Below are positions 27,136 to 33,843 of a stretch of 64,000 nt of DNA, one piece after another. Position numbers and translations under genes: made by a program. Every line of letters starts with the position of its first letter. Position 1 is the first letter of the stretch. A model generated the notes under the pieces. That model made no database searches. It was not told where the DNA came from and saw nothing but the letters and a program-made list of their open reading frames with translations. Source of the stretch: Conexibacter sp. DBS9H8 (GTDB taxonomy: Bacteria > Actinomycetota > Thermoleophilia > Solirubrobacterales > Solirubrobacteraceae); NCBI RefSeq assembly GCF_023330685.1, contig NZ_CP097128.1:2728001-2792000 (forward strand), read 5' to 3'.

Positions 27136-27140
27136 CGCCT

Positions 27141-27160
27141 CCGTCGATCTCAGGCGACGG
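27141..27160. terminator. Hairpin between convergent DUF1906 and MFS genes
   Basis: CCGTCG (27141-27146) and CGACGG (27155-27160) form a 6-bp stem around an 8-base loop. It overlaps the MFS stop codon and could serve both strands. No T-tract on either side. Confidence 0.35.
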
Positions 27161-28592
27161 ACGCAGCCGGGACCGGCGTGGTCCCTGACAGGGGGAGGAC
27201 GATTGTCTCCTCCGAGGACTCCTCCAGGGTCTTGCCCATCGGCTCGGGGAGAGCGACGAGAGTGAGGCCGATCCCGACGAGGGAGACGACGGCCATGATC
27301 TCCATCACGCCGGAGATGCCGATGGACTTCAGCAGGTGCGGGACGATGAGCGCGCCGAGGAACGCCCCGAACTTCCCGGATCCGGCCGAGATGCCTTCAC
27401 CGAGCCCACGAACCGACGTGGGAAAGACCTCTGACGGGTAGACGAACGTGGTGACGTTGGGACCGAACTCGGTGAAGAAGTAGCTAATGCCGAACAGGAT
27501 GAGGAACGGCGCCGTATCCGTGGCGGCACCTGGAATCAGGCCGATCGCACCGAACGCGATCGCCATCATCGTGAATCCCTGCCACTGGATCCGCTTGCGG
27601 CCGATCCGGTCCATCAGCCAGACAGCCATCCAATATCCCGGGAAGGCCGCGACCACGAAGATCGCGAGCGACGTGAGCGTGTGGGCGAGCAGAGTGCCGT
27701 GGGGCTCGAGTTGCTTGAGGATGAGCGGGCTGGACACCGAATTGCCATAGAAGGCGATGTCGAGCAGGAACCACGATCCGGCCGTTCCGATCAGCCGGAG
27801 CAGGAACGGGCGGCTGGTGAGCCTGGCACGAACGTTCGGCAGGCTCGAACGGGCGGCACCGTGAGCTTGGCGGTGGCCGTTGGTACTTGGCTGAGCGCCA
27901 TCCCCAAGCGTCCAGCTCACCGCTTCAGCGGCACCGGCGACATCCCCTTCAACGACGAGCCGGAAGCGTGGGGTCTCCTTGATCTTGCGACGGAGGTAGA
28001 CAACCGAGAGCGCGGGGATCGCGCCGAGGCCGAGCATCACGCGCCAGGCGACGTGGGTCGAGACGCCGGCTCCGAGGAAGACCGAGGCGATCGCCGGGCC
28101 GGCGATGAGACCGAAGGCCTGCATGGCGAAGACGGTGCCGACGAGTCGGCCGCGCGACCGCCGGTTCGCATATTCGGCGGTGATGACCGACGACGTGGCG
28201 TAGTCGCCACCGACGCCGATGCCCACGATGATCCGGAAGATGAGGAGGGAGGTGAAATTCCAGGAGAGTGCTGAGAGCACGGCGCCGAGTGAAAGGAGCG
28301 CGATCTCCAGTCCATAGACGCGCTTGCGGCCGAGCCGGTCCATCAACCGCCCGAAGATCAACGCGCCGAAGACCGAAGCGAGCAGCGAGATCGAGTTGAG
28401 CAGCGAGATCTGGTTCGTGCTCAGGTGGAAGATCGGCGTGAGCAGGACCGTGACGGTGCCGATGATGAAGAGGTCGTAGGCATCCGTGAAGAAGCCCATC
28501 CCTGCGGTGAGCACCGTCAGCCAGTGCTTCTGGCTGATTTCGGCCTCGTCAAGAGGTCGAAAGAGGTCCTCCACCGCTGCCTGCTCGGCCAT
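27150..28592 (-). CDS. PHS-type MFS transporter, probable phosphate:H+ symporter
   Basis: 480 residues, about twelve TM helices. The first TM carries GMGFFTDAYDLFIIGTV, the signature of the phosphate:H+ symporter (PHS/Pho84) branch of the MFS. MFS motif A repeats are GRLMDRLGRKRVYG and DRIGRKRIQ. The central loop has a Ser/His-rich insertion. ATG 28592 has AAAGGAG (28598-28604, minus) 5 bases before it; the N-terminal extension in frame upstream is spurious. The upstream Pho-box-like direct repeat supports phosphate as substrate. Organic anions (benzoate/shikimate type) are the alternative. Confidence 0.88.
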   Translation of the reverse strand: MAEQAAVEDLFRPLDEAEISQKHWLTVLTAGMGFFTDAYDLFIIGTVTVLLTPIFHLSTNQISLLNSISLLASVFGALIFGRLMDRLGRKRVYGLEIALLSLGAVLSALSWNFTSLLIFRIIVGIGVGGDYATSSVITAEYANRRSRGRLVGTVFAMQAFGLIAGPAIASVFLGAGVSTHVAWRVMLGLGAIPALSVVYLRRKIKETPRFRLVVEGDVAGAAEAVSWTLGDGAQPSTNGHRQAHGAARSSLPNVRARLTSRPFLLRLIGTAGSWFLLDIAFYGNSVSSPLILKQLEPHGTLLAHTLTSLAIFVVAAFPGYWMAVWLMDRIGRKRIQWQGFTMMAIAFGAIGLIPGAATDTAPFLILFGISYFFTEFGPNVTTFVYPSEVFPTSVRGLGEGISAGSGKFGAFLGALIVPHLLKSIGISGVMEIMAVVSLVGIGLTLVALPEPMGKTLEESSEETIVLPLSGTTPVPAASVA

Positions 28593-28664
28593 TACTGCTC
28601 CTTTCCGCCGCGTCCGGGAGGGCGCGGCGCTGATCATGCCTTTGTTTCGGGTGTTGCGACCGGA

Positions 28665-28670
28665 ACTATG
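28665..28670 (-). promoter_or_regulatory. -10 box of the PHS transporter gene
   Basis: CATAGT on the minus strand, 19 bases downstream of the direct repeat, with predicted transcription start near 28658. This leaves a leader of about 65 bases with a good Shine-Dalgarno, unlike the leaderless genes nearby. Confidence 0.5.
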
Positions 28671-28689
28671 AAGCCGCCGACGGCCGATT

Positions 28690-28706
28690 CTGTGAACGAC
28701 CTGTGA
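28690..28706 (-). promoter_or_regulatory. Pho-box-like 11-base direct repeat (PhoP/PhoB site)
   Basis: On the minus strand TTCACA-GGTCG-TTCACA, i.e. TCACAG repeated with an 11-base period; the plus strand reads CTGTGA twice. This spacing and core match the PhoP/PhoB-family operators I know: TT(A/C/T)ACA repeats in Bacillus, TCACAGC-N4-TCACAGC in mycobacteria, GTTCACC repeats in Streptomyces. It occupies the -35 position of the transporter promoter, as activator sites do in Pho promoters. Confidence 0.7.
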
Positions 28707-28736
28707 AGACGCGTGTACTTCGTTAAGGAGGGCCGC

Positions 28737-28748
28737 GTTCCGCGGAAC
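28737..28748. promoter_or_regulatory. 12-base perfect palindrome, candidate operator
   Basis: GTTCCGCGGAAC is its own reverse complement. It lies about 30 bases upstream of the Pho-like repeat and about 100 bases before the DUF222 gene. GTACTT (28715-28720) and AAGTAC (28755-28760) form an outer inverted pair. No regulator family is assigned. Confidence 0.4.
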
Positions 28749-28848
28749 ACCATCAAGTACGGCTTGAGAGTTTCCCGCCGAACCCGAGCGGTGCAAATAG
28801 GGATCCTGGAGTGCCGGTTCCGTCCGGGCCCCCACGCACAATACGAAC

Positions 28849-30132
28849 ATGTGTTCTCCTTCTGCTGCAGCCCCGGGACCAGAGAGCTCCAACACTGGCG
28901 TCGCGCGGGCGCTGGAGGACCTTGAGCGCGAGATCTGTGAACTCGCCGCCGATATCGCAGCGGCGACGTGTCGCTGGCTTTCCCTGATCGCTGAGTTCGA
29001 CGCCCGCGGGGGCTGGGCGGAATGGGGTGTGCATTCGTGTGCTCATTGGCTCTCCTGGCGGCTCGGGATCGGTCTGCGCGCCGGACAGGAGCACGTCCGC
29101 GTCGCCCGCGCCCTCGGCGCCCTGCCGCGCCTCAGCGCGGCGTTTGCTGCCGGTCGGCTGAGCTACTCGAAGGTACGGGCGCTCACGCGGGTGGCTCAGC
29201 CGGAAACCGAAGAGGATCTGCTGATGATCGCTGAGCACGCCACGGGGGCGCAGATCGAGCGGCTCGTGCGAGGCTACGCGGGGGTGATCCGAGCCACCCG
29301 AGCCCAGGCGCTCGAGAACGCGGAGCGGCAGTGCCTCAACTGCGACTGGGACGAGGATGGGATGCTGCGGATCTCCGGGCGGCTCACCGCCGAGGACGGA
29401 GCGGCGCTGCTCGGGGTGTTGGAGGCAAATGCGCCCGACGATCGTCTGCTGCCGGCGTCGGCGCGGCGGGCGCGGGCGCTCGGGCGCCTTGTCGACGCCG
29501 AGCGCGTCCGGGGTGCGGAGCTCGTCGTTCACGTGGATGTCGGCTCTCTGCCGGCTGAGAGCATTGTCGAGCGGTGTGAGGTCGAGGGCGGTCCTTCGAT
29601 CGCACCAGAACTCGCGCGCCGATTGGGCTGTGACGGGGCGGTGGTGACGATCCTCGAGCGTGATGGCGAACCGCTCTCGGTGGGCCGCCGCACCCGGGCG
29701 ATTCCGCCGGCCCTGCGCCGGGCCCTGCGCAGCCGCGATCCCGTCTGCCGATTTCCGGGCTGCACCCACACGCACTTCCTCCACGCCCATCACATACGCC
29801 ACTGGGCCCAAGGTGGAGAGACGGCGATGTCCAACCTCATCCATCTCTGCAGCGAGCACCATCGACTCGTTCACGAGGGCGGTTACGCGGTCGATCGCGA
29901 CCGTCGAGGCCATCCCCGATTCTGGGCGCCAGGCGGACGCCCGATCGTCGATGGTTCGGAGCTGGGACGACCATCGGGCCGCTCGCTGCACACGCTCAAC
30001 GGCGAGCGAGGCGTCGTGACCGACGCCGAGAGCCCACGTCCGCTCTCGGCTGGCGACGGGCTCGACTACGGCATCGCGGTCGAGGGGCTTGCGCGTAAGT
30101 GGCTGCCGCCGCCGGACTGGGGTCAGGTGTAG
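28849..30132 (+). CDS. DUF222 / HNH endonuclease domain protein (13E12-type)
   Basis: 427 residues. The DUF222 helical domain (about 25-280, with WGVHSCAHWLSWRLGI and FAAGRLSYSKVRALTRVA) is followed by an HNH nuclease: CRFPGCTHT, HAHHIRHWAQGGETAMSN, LCSEHHRLVHEGG. It therefore has the zinc-binding Cys pairs and the His-His/Asn/His active site. These genes are abundant and multi-copy in actinobacteria, with unclear function (once called 13E12 repeat). The start ATG lies in a usable context. It overlaps the convergent transglycosylase by 10 bases. No mobile-element ends flank it, so it is a standalone copy. Confidence 0.93.
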   Translation: MCSPSAAAPGPESSNTGVARALEDLEREICELAADIAAATCRWLSLIAEFDARGGWAEWGVHSCAHWLSWRLGIGLRAGQEHVRVARALGALPRLSAAFAAGRLSYSKVRALTRVAQPETEEDLLMIAEHATGAQIERLVRGYAGVIRATRAQALENAERQCLNCDWDEDGMLRISGRLTAEDGAALLGVLEANAPDDRLLPASARRARALGRLVDAERVRGAELVVHVDVGSLPAESIVERCEVEGGPSIAPELARRLGCDGAVVTILERDGEPLSVGRRTRAIPPALRRALRSRDPVCRFPGCTHTHFLHAHHIRHWAQGGETAMSNLIHLCSEHHRLVHEGGYAVDRDRRGHPRFWAPGGRPIVDGSELGRPSGRSLHTLNGERGVVTDAESPRPLSAGDGLDYGIAVEGLARKWLPPPDWGQV

Positions 30133-30767
30133 CCGAGTTGAGAGGCGTACTTGTGACGATAGGCCCGCTGGGCTTGCAGGACCTCCTCGACGTAGGCCCG
30201 GGTCGCCGGAAAGGGGATGTCACCGAGGCCGAAGCGGTGCCCCTTGCTGTGGGCGCGCAGGATCCAGTGATCGACGTTGGTCTCCCCTCCGTTATAGGCA
30301 GCGAGAGCCGCGGTCTCGTCACCACCGAAGCTTCTCAGCAGCTCACTCAGGTAGTAGCTCCCGTAGGCGATGTTCACCGCGGGGGAGCCGAGATCGGACA
30401 CGTGGAAGCTGGTGGCACCGGACTGGCGCGCGAGGGCGAGGGCGGTCGCCGGCTCAAGCTGCATGAGACCGACGGCGCCGGCCGAGGAGGTTCTCGCGTC
30501 GTAGCCGGTCTCGGCGTAGATGACAGCCGCGACGAGGGCAGGATCGAGGCGCTTGGCGTCCGCCTGGTGGACGATGATCGAGCTGTAGCTGAGGGGCAGG
30601 GTGAGATCGCGAAGGGCCTTCTGGACGAGCGGCGGAGCGATGCGGACGGCGAAGACGGTCAGCGCAGCGGCGGTCATGAGAACGCCCACCAGCCGCAGAA
30701 GGCGGCGGCGACGCGACGGGCGTCGGCGCACGACAGACGCGCGATGGCGAGCCGCGGTGGTACTCAT
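30123..30767 (-). CDS. Membrane-anchored lytic transglycosylase (SLT fold)
   Basis: 214 residues. An arginine-rich N-terminus and one TM helix (LVGVLMTAAALTVFAVRI) anchor it. The SLT domain has catalytic Glu in AAVIYAETGYDA, the GAVGLMQLEP loop, IAYGSYYL and AALAAYNGG. It cleaves peptidoglycan glycan strands with 1,6-anhydro product formation. The start overlaps the coaE stop by 4 bases, making it the distal partner of coaE and perhaps rpsA. Confidence 0.93.
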   Translation of the reverse strand: MSTTAARHRASVVRRRPSRRRRLLRLVGVLMTAAALTVFAVRIAPPLVQKALRDLTLPLSYSSIIVHQADAKRLDPALVAAVIYAETGYDARTSSAGAVGLMQLEPATALALARQSGATSFHVSDLGSPAVNIAYGSYYLSELLRSFGGDETAALAAYNGGETNVDHWILRAHSKGHRFGLGDIPFPATRAYVEEVLQAQRAYRHKYASQLGYT

Positions 30768-31351
30768 GTATGCAGGATGTCAAGAACGTCAGACAACGTG
30801 GCCTCGAGTTCGGATTCAGAGCCGTCGTTTTCGACCACATACGTGGAACGTGCTGCCTTTTCCTGCTGAGAGAGTTGGCGTGCGGTCCGCTCGGCGACGG
30901 ACGCGTGGCCGCGCGCGGCCGCTCGAGCCGCGCGGACCCCCTCGTTGGCGACGACCGTCAGCGTGACGTCGAAAGTGGACTCCATCCCGGCCTCAAAGAG
31001 GAGGGGAACTTCGACGACCGCCGCCCGCGGGAGCGGCACACGTGCCGCCAGGCCGGCCCGCCAACCGGCGATCCGCTCAGCGACCAACGGCCACAGCAGC
31101 GACTCAAGCCACCGCCTCAGATCGTCGTCGGCGAACACCGCAGCGGCAAGACGGTCACGGTCCACCCGACCGTCCGGGGCGACGTCGGTACCGAGCCGGC
31201 CGACAACCGCGGCGCGGACGGCGGCGGACCGATAGAGATCGTGAACGACGGCATCAGTCGACAGCGTGGCCGCCCCGAGACGCTCGAAGGCGGCCAGCGC
31301 GGCCGATTTCCCGGAGCCGATCCCGCCGGTCAGGCCGACAAACGGGATCAT
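30764..31351 (-). CDS. coaE: Dephospho-CoA kinase
   Basis: 195 residues. Last step of CoA synthesis, phosphorylating the 3'-OH of dephospho-CoA. P-loop VGLTGGIGSGKSAAL at the N-terminus; LSTDAVVHDLYR (substrate Asp); VVEVPLLFEAGMES lid region; RAARGHAS basic helix. The fold is complete. 15 bases separate it from rpsA upstream, so the two are probably cotranscribed, linking with the pan genes only functionally. Confidence 0.96.
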   Translation of the reverse strand: MIPFVGLTGGIGSGKSAALAAFERLGAATLSTDAVVHDLYRSAAVRAAVVGRLGTDVAPDGRVDRDRLAAAVFADDDLRRWLESLLWPLVAERIAGWRAGLAARVPLPRAAVVEVPLLFEAGMESTFDVTLTVVANEGVRAARAAARGHASVAERTARQLSQQEKAARSTYVVENDGSESELEATLSDVLDILHT

Positions 31352-31366
31352 GGCTCTCGGGGCGGC

Positions 31367-32695
31367 TCAGCCGAGGTCGGTCGAGTCACCCGCCGGCGCG
31401 ACGTCCGTGTCCTCGACAGGGCCGCCGGCGCTGGGGAACTCGCCAGCGGTCATCTCATCGACCGTGTCGGGAGCGCTGCCGATCAGCTCGGACTCGTCGG
31501 GGATCTCCTCGTCGACGAACTCCCCCTCACCGGGAGGCATGATCGGACGGACCGGCAGGACCTGTCCCTCGACCCGCTTGATCGAGAGTGAGAGCCGGCG
31601 ACGCTCGGAGTCGATCTCGAGAATCTTGACCCGAACCGGATCACCCGGCTGGATGATCTCGCGCGGGTTCTCGACGTGGTGCTGGGCGAGCTCGGAGATG
31701 TGGACGAGCCCCTCGACGCCGTCAAGGATCTCGACGAACGCCCCGAAGGTGACGACCTTGGTGACCGTACCCTCGAGCTCATCGCCAATGTTGTAGGTGT
31801 CGATCACCCGCTGCCACGGGTCCTCCTGGGTCTGCTTGAGACCGAGGGAAATGCGCTGGCGGTTGCGATCGATGTCGAGCACCTTGACCGACACCGTGGA
31901 GCCGATCGTGAGGATCTCTGACGGATGGTTGACGTGGCTCCAGGAGAGCTCGGAGATGTGGATGAGCCCATCGATGCCGTCGAGATCGACGAAGGCGCCG
32001 AAGTCGACGATGTTGGAGATGACGCCCTCCACGACCTGGCCGGGCTGGAGCCGGTCGAGGATCCGCTCCCGATCCTCCTTGCGCTGCTCCTCGAGCACCG
32101 CGCGGCGAGAGAGCACGACGTTGTTGCGCGAGCGGTTGAGCTCGATCACCTTGCACTCGATCGTCTGCCCCATGTACTCGTCGAGGTTCGGGACCCGACG
32201 GATGTCAACGAGGGAGGCGGGAAGGAAACCACGCACACCAAGGTCGATGATCAGACCGCCCTTGACGACCTCGATCACCGACCCCTCAACCGGCTCACCC
32301 GACTGCGCCGCCGCCTCGATCCGGCGCCAGGCCTTCTCGAACCGCGCCCGCTTCTTGGAGAGGATGAGGCGACCGTCCTGATCCTCCTTGGTGAGGACGA
32401 GGGCGTCGACCTCTTCTCCGAGGGACACCTCCTCGGACGGATCGACGGACTTGCGGATCGACAGTTCGGAGGCGGGGATGACGCCCTCAGACTTGTATCC
32501 GATGTCGACGAGGACCTCGTCCTGGTCGATGCGGACAACGTGGCCGGTGACGACATCACCCTCGGAGAACGGGCGGATCGTCGCGTCGTAGTTGGGGACG
32601 ATGCGACCGTCGATCTCCAGCAGCAGGCCATCAGAACCGGGGACGACCTTGGCTTCGGGCAGTTCGGTTGGGGTAGGGACAGTGAGCGTTGACAT
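31367..32695 (-). CDS. rpsA: 30S ribosomal protein S1 (four S1 domains)
   Basis: 442 residues. Four S1 RNA-binding domains run in order from about residue 35 to 380; the third and fourth are the most canonical (DFGAFVDLDGIDGLIHISEL, TFGAFVEILDGVEGLVHISE). The acidic low-complexity tail (DEEIPDESELIG...) is actinobacterial. ATG at 32695 is used: it follows TACCAT by 10 bases. The six-domain architecture of E. coli is absent, as expected for this phylum. Confidence 0.97.
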   Translation of the reverse strand: MSTLTVPTPTELPEAKVVPGSDGLLLEIDGRIVPNYDATIRPFSEGDVVTGHVVRIDQDEVLVDIGYKSEGVIPASELSIRKSVDPSEEVSLGEEVDALVLTKEDQDGRLILSKKRARFEKAWRRIEAAAQSGEPVEGSVIEVVKGGLIIDLGVRGFLPASLVDIRRVPNLDEYMGQTIECKVIELNRSRNNVVLSRRAVLEEQRKEDRERILDRLQPGQVVEGVISNIVDFGAFVDLDGIDGLIHISELSWSHVNHPSEILTIGSTVSVKVLDIDRNRQRISLGLKQTQEDPWQRVIDTYNIGDELEGTVTKVVTFGAFVEILDGVEGLVHISELAQHHVENPREIIQPGDPVRVKILEIDSERRRLSLSIKRVEGQVLPVRPIMPPGEGEFVDEEIPDESELIGSAPDTVDEMTAGEFPSAGGPVEDTDVAPAGDSTDLG

Positions 32696-32705
32696 TGGTC
32701 GTCCA

Positions 32706-32711
32706 ATGGTA
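32706..32711 (-). promoter_or_regulatory. rpsA: Candidate -10 box for rpsA
   Basis: TACCAT on the minus strand, 10 bases before the ATG at 32695; the transcript would have a leader of only about three bases. The divergent flavoprotein promoter lies in the same 50-base gap. Confidence 0.4.
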
Positions 32712-32731
32712 GCCGCGTGGGTCAGAACTCC

Positions 32732-32737
32732 TATCAT
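32732..32737 (+). promoter_or_regulatory. Candidate leaderless -10 box for the flavoprotein
   Basis: TATCAT, 8 bases before the GTG at 32746. No -35 is visible. Confidence 0.5.
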
Positions 32738-32745
32738 CGCCCGCC

Positions 32746-33843
32746 GTGCCCGTCCGAGCCACCAAGCGGGGAACCGAGCGAACCCGGTTCGACCTCGACG
32801 CCGACGTCCTCATCTGTGGCGCGAGCTTCGCCGGACTCGCTGTCGCGCGTGAGCTGAGGATGTCCGGCGCGAAGGTGATCGTCGTCGATCGCTACGAGAT
32901 CGGTGAGCGCCAGACGTCCGCCTGCGGGATTCCGACCGGCTGGCTGGAGGCCCTCGGGCTCACGGGCGCGATGCAGCAGACCTTCCCCGAGCTCGTCATC
33001 CACTCGCCCCACGGCACCGCCCGGTTTCCACTCCCCTGGACCTTCTCCACCTTCGACTACCGGACGCTGTGCGCGCTGCTCGCCGAGCAGGGTGGGGATT
33101 TCCAGTTCGAGACCGCGACGGTCGTTTCCCGGACCGAGGCGGGCGTGCGCACCGACCGGGGCGAGATCCGCGCCCCGATCGTCGTCGACGCGCTCGGCTG
33201 GCGACGCGTCCTCTCCGACGGCGCTCCGATCCAGCCCCCGGACGCCTACCTGTCCCGGGGCCTTGAGGTGCACCCGAACGGCCGCGGTGATGAGCTGGAG
33301 ATCTGGATCGACCGCGACATCATCCCGGCAGGGTATGGCTGGAGCTTCCCGGCCGGCGAGGAGGTGCGCGTCGGCGTCGGCTCGTTCATCCCCCACGACC
33401 ACGTCAAGGCCCCGACCGTCGCCCTTGCCGAGGATCTCCACCGACCGGCCGAACGGTTCCAAGGCAACTGGATTCCCCATCGCATCCGGGAGGCAACCGA
33501 AGACGGCGTGTTCTTCTGCGGCGACAGCGCCGGGCACTGCCTGCCGCTCACCGCCGAGGGCATCCGCACCGCGCTGTACTTCGGGATCGCGGCGGGCCGG
33601 GAGATCGCCGACGTCCTCGGCGGCCGCCAGACCAGGACGTCGGCGCTTGCCCGCTACGGAGCGTTCTCAGCGGCCCACCGGTGGCAGTTCGAGTGGCTGC
33701 TGCGCGTACAGAACTGGGTTCCGAGGGTCCCGCCTCGGGCGTTGGCCCCGGCACTCAGCGTGATGGCGAGCCGACGCTTCACCGCGTGGTCGTTCAACCA
33801 CTACCTGGCGATCGCCTCGCCGGAGTTCATCACTTCGCGCTGA
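32746..33843 (+). CDS. FAD-dependent oxidoreductase, geranylgeranyl-reductase-like
   Basis: 365 residues. The FAD-binding N-terminus is DADVLICGASFAGLAVAREL (GxGxxG-like, with Ala/Ser in place of Gly), ending with VVDRYEIG. The second flavin motif is FFCGDSAGHCLPLTAEGIRT. The pattern resembles geranylgeranyl reductase/halogenase-type flavoproteins used on isoprenoid or quinone substrates. GTG start; leaderless promoter predicted. It overlaps the end of polA by 14 bases. Substrate unknown. Confidence 0.88.
   Translation: MPVRATKRGTERTRFDLDADVLICGASFAGLAVARELRMSGAKVIVVDRYEIGERQTSACGIPTGWLEALGLTGAMQQTFPELVIHSPHGTARFPLPWTFSTFDYRTLCALLAEQGGDFQFETATVVSRTEAGVRTDRGEIRAPIVVDALGWRRVLSDGAPIQPPDAYLSRGLEVHPNGRGDELEIWIDRDIIPAGYGWSFPAGEEVRVGVGSFIPHDHVKAPTVALAEDLHRPAERFQGNWIPHRIREATEDGVFFCGDSAGHCLPLTAEGIRTALYFGIAAGREIADVLGGRQTRTSALARYGAFSAAHRWQFEWLLRVQNWVPRVPPRALAPALSVMASRRFTAWSFNHYLAIASPEFITSR

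Larger units (their letters stand above)
28593..28848. other. Divergent intergenic region with stacked regulatory elements
   Basis: This 256-base gap between the PHS transporter and the DUF222/HNH gene holds the transporter Shine-Dalgarno, its -10 box, the 11-base direct repeat and, further on, a 12-base palindrome. It also holds a CACAAT box (28837-28842) 6 bases before the ATG of the DUF222 gene, a possible leaderless promoter. No ORF of convincing codon usage is present. Confidence 0.6.

Noticed and set aside
28849-30132. DUF222/HNH gene as a mobile element or defence nuclease
   Set aside because: No terminal repeats, integrase, toxin-antitoxin partner or atypical codon use nearby; such genes are common multi-copy actinobacterial genes.
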